NCBI GenBank assembly: GCA_012837735.1
Contig: DUQP01000041.1
Coordinates: 1 to 47,973 of the forward strand
Source of the DNA: Bacillota bacterium
Lineage (GTDB): Bacteria > Bacillota > Sulfobacillia > UBA3575 > DUQP01
Length of the DNA: 47,973 bases
Reading direction: 5' to 3'
Positions 33,824-41,621 of the stretch are shown here, piece after piece. The first letter of the stretch is position 1, and each line of letters begins with the position of its first letter. The translations under genes were made by a program, and so were the position numbers. The notes under the pieces were generated by a model. It was not told where the DNA came from. It did not search any database and worked only from the letters and a program-made list of their open reading frames with translations.

Positions 33824-34027
33824 TCATCTGGCGCGCCCGCGCCCCATCCCGTTACCGGGACCGACCCGCTTACCACGCCCCAAACCCACACCTTTTCGAC
33901 CCCGCTGGGCAAAAAATCCCGGGTTACCACTGGCATAACCGGGCACATCATTGCCGGAGCAATAGCCCCGCCCGCGCCCCGTGCCGGGCCCGCTACCCTG
34001 TGGTCCAGTACGATCACCACCTGGCAT
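33824..34027 (-). CDS. Short DUF5320-like protein
   Basis: A 67-residue paralogue of the neighbouring protein. It shares MPGGDRTGPQGSGPGTGRGR and GYCSG at the N-terminus but lacks the coiled coil and ends in a Gly/Arg-rich tail (GLGRGKRVGPGNGMGRGRAR). One conserved cysteine is in GYC. The ATG at 34027 sits behind GAGGAGG. It probably arose by tandem duplication and loss, or kept only the N-terminal module. Function is unknown. Confidence 0.78.
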   Translation of the reverse strand: MPGGDRTGPQGSGPGTGRGRGYCSGNDVPGYASGNPGFFAQRGRKGVGLGRGKRVGPGNGMGRGRAR

Positions 34028-34060
34028 ACTCACTCACCTCCTCGCAGGAGGGTAGGATAC

Positions 34061-34474
34061 TCACCAGCGTCCCCGTCCCCGGCCCTGGCCTCCGCCACGA
34101 CCGCCACCCATCCGCATGCCGAATTTTGCATCGACAGTGGCATCACCGTCCTGCTTCAGCTCACCGCGCCGGTATGCCTGCACGGTTTCGGCCACGGTAG
34201 GTCTGAGACCTTGATTAATCTGGATGCCGGCCGCCCCCAGGGTACGGGCAGCATTCGGTCCCAGATTGCCTACCACCACAGCCTCGACTGCCATATCGGC
34301 CAACATCTGAGCAGTTTGGATGCCCGCCCCACCAGCGGACTGGCAGTTGGGATTCTCCAGGGTTTCCACTGCCCCACTGGCTAAGTCAACGACTACAAAA
34401 TATCGACAGCGACCAAAGCGAGGATCAGTTTGAGCTGCCATTCCTTCACCTTGCGCGCAAATTGCCAGTTTCAT
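34061..34474 (-). CDS. NifX/NifB-family dinitrogenase iron-molybdenum cofactor-like protein
   Basis: A 137-residue protein of the NifX/MTH1175-like family, whose members bind or carry Fe-S or Mo-Fe-type cofactors. Family marks are MKLAICAQGEGMAAQTDPRF, GRCRYFVVVD, the central QSAGGAGIQTAQMLADMAVE and VVVGNLGPNAARTL. The C-terminal tail (GGGRGGGQGRGRGRW) resembles the Gly/Arg tails of the two DUF5320 proteins beside it. No nitrogenase gene is present, so a nitrogen-fixation role is not implied. The ATG at 34474 has GGAGG seven bases upstream. A strong SigA-type promoter precedes it. Confidence 0.88.
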   Translation of the reverse strand: MKLAICAQGEGMAAQTDPRFGRCRYFVVVDLASGAVETLENPNCQSAGGAGIQTAQMLADMAVEAVVVGNLGPNAARTLGAAGIQINQGLRPTVAETVQAYRRGELKQDGDATVDAKFGMRMGGGRGGGQGRGRGRW

Positions 34475-34508
34475 CCCAACACCTCCATTCACCGCACCTC
34501 TGTATATT

Positions 34509-34537
34509 ATAATATATTTCATATGGGCATATGTCAA
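34509..34537 (-). promoter_or_regulatory. SigA-type promoter of the NifX-DUF5320 genes
   Basis: TTGACA (34532-34537), 17 bases and TATTAT (34509-34514) on the minus strand form a near-consensus promoter, 34 bases before the NifX-like ATG. A second -10, TATAAT, overlaps it at a 20-base spacing. Confidence 0.75.
34520..34533. promoter_or_regulatory. dyad operator candidate CATATG-GG-CATATG
   Basis: Two palindromic hexamers flank a 2-bp centre and lie in the spacer of the NifX promoter, touching the -35. A repressor bound here would block RNA polymerase. The binding protein is unknown; the DUF134 protein is one candidate. Confidence 0.5.
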
Positions 34538-34685
34538 TAATTAATTGGTACATCCCCCGCTCTAAACCAAGGGCACATCTTTTTCAGGTGGCAAATTGGC
34601 AGGAGATTAGCGGGCTGAGCAAGAAAATTAGGTTCAATGCCAAATACTTCGTGCGGCTATTTTTTTCGAAAGGAGGAGATAGCGA

Positions 34686-35192
34686 GTGACTGATGATAGG
34701 GAGAAAATCCTTGCGGAAGTGGAAAAGCGCGCCTACGACTATGAAGCCACCTATGGCGGTTGCTCACAATGCGTGTTGGCGGCGATTAAAGAGGTGGTCG
34801 GCCTGGTTGACGATAACGTATTCAAGGCCGCTACAGGCCTCACCGGCGGCATCGGCCTGAGCGGCAGCGCTTGCGGGGCTCTCACCGGCGCGGTTTTGGC
34901 TCTCAGCATGGCCCGCGGACGCACATATGACAATTTCGCGGATCCGGATCGCACCCGCTTCGAGAGTTTCAAATTGGCGCGCAAGCTGGCCGACCGTTAT
35001 AGAGAGGAATTCGGGAGCCTGATTTGTAAAGACGTTCAGACAAAGCTGATGGGCCGTTCTTTTGACTTGTTTGACCCGGACGATTACAAGGCCTTCCTGG
35101 CCGCCGGCGGTCATGACGACAAATGCACGGCCGTGGCCGGCAAGACAGCCCGCATGGCAGTGGAATTACTAATGGAAGAGGGTCTCATTTAA
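34686..35192 (+). CDS. C_GCAxxG_C_C family protein
   Basis: A 168-residue protein of the redox-associated C_GCAxxG_C_C family, often encoded near metal or electron-transfer genes in anaerobes. The pattern is complete: C26 and C29 in GGCSQC, C63 in SGSACGALTGA, C114 and C147 in DDKC. These cysteines probably bind a metal or cluster or do redox chemistry; no reaction is established. The GTG at 34686 has AGGAGGAG upstream. It is divergent from the NifX-like gene and 19 bases ahead of a dehydrogenase gene, so the two plus-strand genes form an operon. Confidence 0.87.
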   Translation: MTDDREKILAEVEKRAYDYEATYGGCSQCVLAAIKEVVGLVDDNVFKAATGLTGGIGLSGSACGALTGAVLALSMARGRTYDNFADPDRTRFESFKLARKLADRYREEFGSLICKDVQTKLMGRSFDLFDPDDYKAFLAAGGHDDKCTAVAGKTARMAVELLMEEGLI

Positions 35193-35211
35193 TAATCTGG
35201 GAGGGAAGGCA

Positions 35212-35958
35212 ATGAGACTGACAGACAAAGTAGGGATTATCACTGGCGGTGGTGGCGGATTTGGAAAAGCCCTGGCGCTAAAATTCGCCCATGAAGGGGC
35301 AGACGTCGTTGTGGCCGACATCGACCTGGCAGCGGCGGAGCAAGTAGCAGCGGAAGTGCGCAAAACGGGCAAAAAGGCCCTGGTGACTGAAACGGACGTG
35401 ACCGACGAGACATCCGTTCAGGAAATGGTTGCCGCCGCTCTGCAGGAATTCGGACAGGTGGATATCCTGGTGAACAACGCCGGCATTTCTCGTTCCTGTG
35501 CCATCCAGGATCTCAGTCTGGCGAACTGGGAAAAAACGATCGCCGTTAACCTGACCGGCACTTATCTATGTTGCAAGGCAGTAATCGAGGCGATGATCTC
35601 CCGCAATTATGGCAAAATCATTAACATCTCTTCCATTTCCGGCCATACCGCCCGCGCTGTCGGCGTAGATTACTCCGCTTCCAAGACGGGCGTGTTGGGT
35701 ATTACCCGCACCCTGGCCCTCCAGGTGGCCAAAGATGGAATCAATGTGAACGCGGTCGCCCCCGGCCCTATTCTCACTCCGTTGTTTGAGAAGAATTTTA
35801 CTCAGGAAGTGGTTGACCGGCTGCGGGCCAGCATTCCGTTCCGTCGCCAGGGCAAACCGGAGGACGTGGCAAACCTATGTGCTTTCCTGGCCTCCGATGA
35901 AGCGGGTTGGATCACCGGCGAGGTAATTGCAATTAACGGTGGAGCGTTCATGGGCTAA
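35212..35958 (+). CDS. Short-chain dehydrogenase/reductase (FabG-like)
   Basis: Classical SDR oxidoreductase of 248 residues. The N-terminal cofactor motif is TGGGGGFG (11-18), with DIDL suggesting a preference for NAD(H). NNAG, the catalytic serine in NISSISG, and YSASK near 153 complete the active site; the C-terminal end is EVIAINGGAFMG. It is close to 3-oxoacyl-ACP reductases and 3-hydroxyacyl or polyol dehydrogenases, and the substrate cannot be told from sequence. Its stop overlaps the convergent DUF401 gene by 4 bp. Confidence 0.9.
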   Translation: MRLTDKVGIITGGGGGFGKALALKFAHEGADVVVADIDLAAAEQVAAEVRKTGKKALVTETDVTDETSVQEMVAAALQEFGQVDILVNNAGISRSCAIQDLSLANWEKTIAVNLTGTYLCCKAVIEAMISRNYGKIINISSISGHTARAVGVDYSASKTGVLGITRTLALQVAKDGINVNAVAPGPILTPLFEKNFTQEVVDRLRASIPFRRQGKPEDVANLCAFLASDEAGWITGEVIAINGGAFMG

Positions 35959-37127
35959 AGCCCAAAATTGCTCAGCAACAGCAGGTAACAAGCCAAACTC
36001 CCCAGCAGGGGTATGAAAATGCTACGATATAGCGAACCAATTCCGGCCGGGAGGGCGGCACGCGCAGAATGAAAGTCGATGTTGTGGGGAGCGAGCAAAT
36101 AGCTCCCCACATTTGCACTCACGTTAATGGCGGCCAAACAAAACAACTGTAGCAAAAGCGGCGCCCCGGCCCAAAAGGGCATTAATAAAGGCAGCACAAC
36201 GGCGACCGTACCCATCATGTTGTTGAGCAAAAACCCAAGCGCGAGCGGCAAACCGACCACTATCATAGCCCGCACCCACGCTCCACCTTGCAGCGGGAGG
36301 ACTTTCGCCAAATGGATCACCAAGCCGGTTTCCACCAACATGGCACCAAAAGCAACGATCACCATTACGAACAAAATCAAGTGGGGTTGGATGCCTTGCC
36401 AGACGATGCGGGATGGGATCCAGACACCCTGCACAAACCGGACGGCAATGATTGTCGTAACCAAACCGGCCAGGAGCGCCAGCATGGTAGAAACGCCCAG
36501 CAAGGCGATCACAAATACCGTCGCAAATGGAGCTATCACCCAGTACCAAGGCCAAACTTTAGTGCTGGGCTGAAAAACAGCTGTGGTTTTTGGTGGGTGT
36601 TGCTGTCGCACGAGCAGGAAATAACCAAATGCCGCATAAATAAGGGCAAACGCAAGTACCGCCAGGAATACCCGCCAGGGTGGTTGCCCGCCCATCTCGG
36701 CAATCAGCACCAGGCTGGGCATAAATGGCACGAGAAAACGGCCCAGGACGCGAAACCACACGTTGATGCTGGCCGCAGCGGCAATGGCCAGACCATCCCC
36801 GGTCAACGGTTTAATCATTATGGCAGAGGTCTGGGCGCCCCCGGGAGAAATAATCACCATCCCGACCGCAGTAGCAGTAATGGACGCCACCGCCGACGGG
36901 CGCCGCACGCGCTGCCGCAACAAATGCAGGAGCTGTTCCAAGAACCCGGCCTTGTCCAGTACATGCGCCAATACGGCGGACAACCCGACCAGCAGGGCTA
37001 ACCTGAGCGCCTGGGGAGAGAACATGGAAGTGAGCAAAAACCGGATCGTGTTTAAAAAACCTAGACCACAAGTCCAACCAATCAAAAGGGCTGCTGAAAC
37101 CATCAGCGCCCAAAGTCGTTGCGTCAA
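35955..37127 (-). CDS. DUF401 family membrane protein, probable permease
   Basis: Polytopic membrane protein of 390 residues and about ten to eleven helices. Features are a conserved intramembrane SPGGAQTSAIMIKPL early on, GFLLNNMMGTVAVVLPLL later, and the C-terminal NVGSYLLAPHNIDFHSARA. This matches DUF401 (AF0261-type), a family related to the ion-transporter superfamily, with no known substrate. The TTG start has GAGGTG seven bases upstream. It lies between two SDR genes, which suggests transport of an organic acid or alcohol they act on; that is inference. Confidence 0.82.
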   Translation of the reverse strand: MTQRLWALMVSAALLIGWTCGLGFLNTIRFLLTSMFSPQALRLALLVGLSAVLAHVLDKAGFLEQLLHLLRQRVRRPSAVASITATAVGMVIISPGGAQTSAIMIKPLTGDGLAIAAAASINVWFRVLGRFLVPFMPSLVLIAEMGGQPPWRVFLAVLAFALIYAAFGYFLLVRQQHPPKTTAVFQPSTKVWPWYWVIAPFATVFVIALLGVSTMLALLAGLVTTIIAVRFVQGVWIPSRIVWQGIQPHLILFVMVIVAFGAMLVETGLVIHLAKVLPLQGGAWVRAMIVVGLPLALGFLLNNMMGTVAVVLPLLMPFWAGAPLLLQLFCLAAINVSANVGSYLLAPHNIDFHSARAALPAGIGSLYRSIFIPLLGSLACYLLLLSNFGL

Positions 37128-37211
37128 TTAATTACACCTCGCTAGTGGGGTTTTCGCCAGCAAAACCGGGTTCCCTCCTGAGAGAATTATATACAAGAAA
37201 GGGTGTTTGGT

Positions 37212-37979
37212 ATGGATTATGCACTGCAAGGTAAAAGAGCCCTTGTGACCGGAGCAGCCGGTGACATCGGCAGCACACTGGTCAGGGAATTACATGCCCA
37301 GGGGTGTCAAGTGGCCGCTGGCGATCTGGATTCGGATAGCATGTCCGGGCTCAATGAACTGGGTGACAAGGTAATCGCCCTGCCCCTGGACGTCACCCGG
37401 GAAGAATCGGTGCAACATGCAGTGCAGACCGCCCACGATCATTTCGGCGGACTGGATATCGTGGTTAACGTGGCGGGGGTGTTGTGCCGGAAATCGTTTT
37501 TCGAAACAACCCAGCAGGACTTTGCAGATTCCCTGGCCGTGAATGTGACCGGGCCTTTCCTGGTCAGCAAAGCAGCAGCCAGGCTCATGAAAGATCAGGG
37601 CCAGGGAGTGATCATCAATATCAGCTCGATCAGCGGCAGTCGGGCGATCGAAAACCGGACTGCCTACGGTTCCAGCAAGGCGGCCCTGGATTTACTGACG
37701 CAGTCGGCCGCTTTAGAATTGGGTGCCCATGGCATTCGCGTGGTTGCGGTGGCGCCGGGCGTGGTGGACAGCCGGATGGCCCGCGTCCGGCTGAACACAG
37801 CGCAATTGCGCGCAGAATTCGCTCGCAACATTCCGCTCCAGCGCCTGGCCACGCCTTATGATATTGCCCAGGTGGTGATGTTTTTGGCCTCTCCGGCCGC
37901 CAGTTACATCACCGGCGAGACAGTCTCGGTGGACGGCGGCCTGCTGACAAGACAATCATTGCCAAGGCCGACAAAATAG
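37212..37979 (+). CDS. Short-chain dehydrogenase/reductase
   Basis: Second classical SDR, 255 residues from the ATG at 37212 behind AAGGGTG. Cofactor loop VTGAAGDIG, then DLDS (NAD preference), catalytic serine in NISSISG, YGSSK, and the C-terminal GETVSVDGGLL. The structural NNAG motif reads NVAG. It is only distantly like the SDR at 35212, so this is not a recent duplication. It is divergent from the DUF401 gene with an 84-bp gap and converges on addA. Substrate unknown. Confidence 0.9.
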   Translation: MDYALQGKRALVTGAAGDIGSTLVRELHAQGCQVAAGDLDSDSMSGLNELGDKVIALPLDVTREESVQHAVQTAHDHFGGLDIVVNVAGVLCRKSFFETTQQDFADSLAVNVTGPFLVSKAAARLMKDQGQGVIINISSISGSRAIENRTAYGSSKAALDLLTQSAALELGAHGIRVVAVAPGVVDSRMARVRLNTAQLRAEFARNIPLQRLATPYDIAQVVMFLASPAASYITGETVSVDGGLLTRQSLPRPTK

Positions 37980-37998
37980 GCCGTTGGTTGTAACACAA

Positions 37999-40900
37999 TC
38001 AACCTACTCGGGCCGTTTCCCCTGTTGCCAGAAAAACGAGATACAACCCGGCCGTTGGTCTGCCATAGACAGCTGCGGCCGCTTGCCCGTAGATGCGTAG
38101 TTGCCGCTGGTAGCGCCGGGCAGCCTCAGGCACCATTTCCGGGGTGATCTGGTCTGTCTTAAAGTCCACCACCACCGGTTGCCCGGCGCTCAAAAAGAGC
38201 AGGTCGATCATCCCTTGCACCACCACGATTTCTTCTCCGGGATGCCCGAACACCTCCGCCGCGCTTAACCCGAGCAAAAAGGGTACCTCGCGCCTGACGG
38301 TGGCCCTGTGCGCCAGTATCCGCAGGCCGAGCTCGGAACGGAAAAACGCTGCCAAAGCAGCCGCATCCACTGCTGCCGCTTCTACCGGTCCCAGCAGCTG
38401 CCGCCGTTTCAGGGTCTCGATTTGAGCAATGATCCCTGCCTCCGTCAAGTCGCCCGCCAAATCAAGATGCTGCAAGACGAGATGGGTCGCCGTCCCGCGT
38501 TCAGTAGGGGTGAGGGCGGTTTTGGCAGGCAAGAAACGGGGCCGGCGGGCGCGCCAGCGCGGAGCGGGCGCCAAGGGCTCCGCCTCCTGATCGGGTGCCA
38601 GTCGTTCCAATTCGCTCGCGGTGACCTTAGCCGGCAGGGTGGTGGCTGCTGCGTGCTGATAAGACCACCGTAAGCGCCGGTCTATCTCAGCCATAGCCGC
38701 TTGATCGGCTTCCGGCCAGGCCTGCAGGGAACGTAAAATCTCCCATGGTAAGTGATTTTCCTTCGTCGTGGGCGGGGCGGGTATGCTCTTGTGCCTGGGC
38801 CAGAGCGTGATCTGCCACTGGCAGCCGGGCAGCCTCGCTGCACCTGGTTCTGTCAGCCAGCGCCCCTCAGGGTGCTGGCTGACGGCCATCCCCAACCAAT
38901 CGAGATGGCAATTCGCCTGTGCCAACAGGGCGGCCGGCAACGGCCCGCTCTGATCGGAACGCCAGGACTGCCGGCGTTGATCCAGGTCCCGCAAAGAGCC
39001 CACCAACAACAGCCGCTCCTTGGCGCGCGTCATGCCCACATAAAGCACGCGCATTTCCTCGGCCAGATTCTCCCGCCAGCTCAAAAACCGCACCGCATGG
39101 TGAGCCAGGCTGGGGAATTTTGTCCTGGTAACGGTATCCACGCACCGGGGTCCAAATCCCAGATCCCGGTGCAGCAACAGATCGCCCTGTTCATCTGTGC
39201 GGGTGAACGGCCGGCCCAATTCAGCAATGATTACCACCGGGAACTCCAGGCCCTTGCTCTTGTGAATGCTCATCACACGCACCACGTCATCGTGCTCGCC
39301 CAATGCCTGTGCTGCTCCCAGATCGTCTTCGTCCTCCCGCAGACGCTCGATAAAACGCAGGAAACGATATAACCCCTGCCGGGGAAAACGGTCAAACCGG
39401 CTGGCACGCTCTAAAAGAGCGCGCAAATTGGCCTGGCGTTGCGATCCGCCCGGCAGCGCCCCCACGAATTGCAAGTAGCCGGTTTCATGATAGATTTGCC
39501 ACAACAAATCCCCCAATGGACCTTGCCGGGCAGCTGTCCGCCATTGCGACAAATCATGCCTGAACTTGGTTAGCTTGGCGCGCAGCGCCTCATCGATTCC
39601 CTCGTCCGCGGCCGCCCGCTGCACCGCCTGCCAAAAATCTCCCTGCCGGTCACAGCAACGAATGGCAGCCAACTCCCCTGTGGTGCAACCCACGATTGGT
39701 GACCGGAGCACCGCTGCCAGAGGGATGTCCTGGTGGGGGTTATCAATCACTTGCAGCAGCGACAGCACCACTTCCACCTCGCTGGCGGCAAAATAACTTT
39801 TGCCAAGCTCAGTATAGGCCGGGACATCATATTGTCGCAAAGCCTCCAAAAAATCCTGGGCGCGGCCCCCCGCCCGCAACAAAATCACGATGTCCCGATA
39901 ACGGACCGGCCGATAAGCGCCCTGGTCCCAAATCGGTTCCCCTCTCGCCACCATGGTGGCGATCCGGTGTGCCACAAAGCGCGCCTCCCGTTCCACGGCG
40001 CTCAACTCTTCTTCCTCATCCGTACCGCCCCGTTCCAGCATGACTAATTCCACTGCCCTATCATCGGGCGGATAGTCCGCCCCCGGCCGCAGTTCTTCAT
40101 CATGGCCATAGGCCAGTTCCGCCACCTGCGGTGTACATAGATGCCGAAAGACGTGGTTCACCCCTTCCAGCACCGCCGGTCGGCTGCGGAAATTCGTGGC
40201 CAACCAGATGGCCTGTTCTTGGCCCCCCGGTGCCTTTGGATAACGCATTTGCTTCTCCAAAAACAGGGCTGGTTGGGCTAACCGAAACCGGTAGATGCTC
40301 TGTTTTACGTCCCCGACCATGAACAGATTGGGGGTTTTATCATCCTGCCGGGATACCAACTGCAATATCAGGTCCTGGACCGGGTTGATATCCTGGTATT
40401 CGTCCACCAGCACCTGTAGGTATTGATCGCGCAGTTGGCGTGCCACTGGCGAGGGCCGAGGCTGCCCTGGGGAGGAATCCGCAGCGAGCAGTAACTGCAG
40501 GCACAGATGCTCCAGGTCAGAAAAGTCCACCGCTGCCTGCTCCCGCTTGGCCCCAGCATACCTCTTGGCAAACTCCCCGGTCAGATCTGCCAACGTCCGC
40601 ATGGCCGGAGCCAGCGCCCGTATGTCATTCATCAGCTCAGCGCTGGGGCGGGTGCAGTATTGCACCAGGAGCTTTTTGATCTGCTGCTTGGCCTTAGTGC
40701 GTAATTTTTGGACACGGCGCTTAATCTCTTCATCAACCTCGCCAGAGCGCATGCGGGGCAAATCATTAAAAGCCAGTCCGCGGCAAATGCGCCGGGCCTC
40801 TTCCCAGGTCGCTTTTTCAATCGCCCTGCTCGCGGCCATAACCATATCCACCTCGGCCCGCAACTGATGGCGATAAGAGACGGGGCCGTTCGCCGCCTCC

Positions 40901-41601
40901 CACAACGCCATTTGCAATTGGTGGGCGGCATCCGCCAGAGTAAGGGTCATCTCTGCCAAAGCACACTTGGCCCAACGGGTCTCTTCCATACGGGCTGCGG
41001 GCGGCAAATCAAAAGCCCTGGCCGCCTGGATCAGCCAATCCTGTGGCCAGGGGTGGCTGAGCGAGGACTTATATACGTCCAAAACGGTCCGCTCCAGCTG
41101 TTCACCCAGACCCGTCCCACCAAAGCGCCCCACCAGATCCACAAACCCTTCCCCTGGGTCGGCAAAGCGCTGTGCGAGCACTTGCTCTAACACCTCTTGG
41201 CGCAGGAGAGCGGCCTCATTTTCGTCCAGCACGCGCGGGGCCGGATCCAAACCGAGCTGGTGGAAAAAACGCTGCACGATGTCCAGGCAAAATGAATGCA
41301 ATGTGCAGATGTGGGCTTTTCCCCAATAAGCCAACTGCCGCCGCAAAGCAATGTGGCCCGGGTTTTTCTCCAAAGCAGCCTCCAGGGCAGACGCAATCCG
41401 CTCCCGCATCTGGCGGGCCGCCGCCTCTGTGAATGTGACAACCAGCAGGCGGTCAATATCCACCGGCTGCGGGCCAGTCACTTGCCTGATGATGCGTTCC
41501 ACCAGGACCGCTGTCTTGCCAGAACCGGCACCGGCCGCCACCAGCACATTGCAGCCGCTGGCTGTGATCGCTTCCATCTGCTGCTCTGTCCATGCCGGCA
41601 T
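37999..41601 (-). CDS. addA: Helicase-nuclease AddA subunit
   Basis: ATP-dependent 3-5 helicase with a C-terminal RecB-type nuclease; with AddB it resects double-strand breaks and recognises Chi. About 1200 residues, normal length. Visible are the Q motif TEQQMEAI, Walker A AAGAGSGKT, motif II VDEYQDINPVQD, RVMSIHKSKGLEFPVV, the late helicase motif MRVLYVGMTRAKERLLLVG, and the nuclease core VVVDFKTDQ with the following YQRQLRIYG. I chose the ATG at 41601; a GTG at 41610 is in frame. It is the last gene of the repair operon, 20 bases after addB. Confidence 0.96.
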   Translation of the reverse strand: MPAWTEQQMEAITASGCNVLVAAGAGSGKTAVLVERIIRQVTGPQPVDIDRLLVVTFTEAAARQMRERIASALEAALEKNPGHIALRRQLAYWGKAHICTLHSFCLDIVQRFFHQLGLDPAPRVLDENEAALLRQEVLEQVLAQRFADPGEGFVDLVGRFGGTGLGEQLERTVLDVYKSSLSHPWPQDWLIQAARAFDLPPAARMEETRWAKCALAEMTLTLADAAHQLQMALWEAANGPVSYRHQLRAEVDMVMAASRAIEKATWEEARRICRGLAFNDLPRMRSGEVDEEIKRRVQKLRTKAKQQIKKLLVQYCTRPSAELMNDIRALAPAMRTLADLTGEFAKRYAGAKREQAAVDFSDLEHLCLQLLLAADSSPGQPRPSPVARQLRDQYLQVLVDEYQDINPVQDLILQLVSRQDDKTPNLFMVGDVKQSIYRFRLAQPALFLEKQMRYPKAPGGQEQAIWLATNFRSRPAVLEGVNHVFRHLCTPQVAELAYGHDEELRPGADYPPDDRAVELVMLERGGTDEEEELSAVEREARFVAHRIATMVARGEPIWDQGAYRPVRYRDIVILLRAGGRAQDFLEALRQYDVPAYTELGKSYFAASEVEVVLSLLQVIDNPHQDIPLAAVLRSPIVGCTTGELAAIRCCDRQGDFWQAVQRAAADEGIDEALRAKLTKFRHDLSQWRTAARQGPLGDLLWQIYHETGYLQFVGALPGGSQRQANLRALLERASRFDRFPRQGLYRFLRFIERLREDEDDLGAAQALGEHDDVVRVMSIHKSKGLEFPVVIIAELGRPFTRTDEQGDLLLHRDLGFGPRCVDTVTRTKFPSLAHHAVRFLSWRENLAEEMRVLYVGMTRAKERLLLVGSLRDLDQRRQSWRSDQSGPLPAALLAQANCHLDWLGMAVSQHPEGRWLTEPGAARLPGCQWQITLWPRHKSIPAPPTTKENHLPWEILRSLQAWPEADQAAMAEIDRRLRWSYQHAAATTLPAKVTASELERLAPDQEAEPLAPAPRWRARRPRFLPAKTALTPTERGTATHLVLQHLDLAGDLTEAGIIAQIETLKRRQLLGPVEAAAVDAAALAAFFRSELGLRILAHRATVRREVPFLLGLSAAEVFGHPGEEIVVVQGMIDLLFLSAGQPVVVDFKTDQITPEMVPEAARRYQRQLRIYGQAAAAVYGRPTAGLYLVFLATGETARVG

Positions 41602-41621
41602 TTCCTTCACACCTTTCTAAG

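Noticed and set aside
34061..34474. Evidence for nitrogen fixation from the NifX-like gene
   Set aside because: No nitrogenase structural or NifB radical SAM gene is present. This subfamily is common in non-fixing anaerobes.
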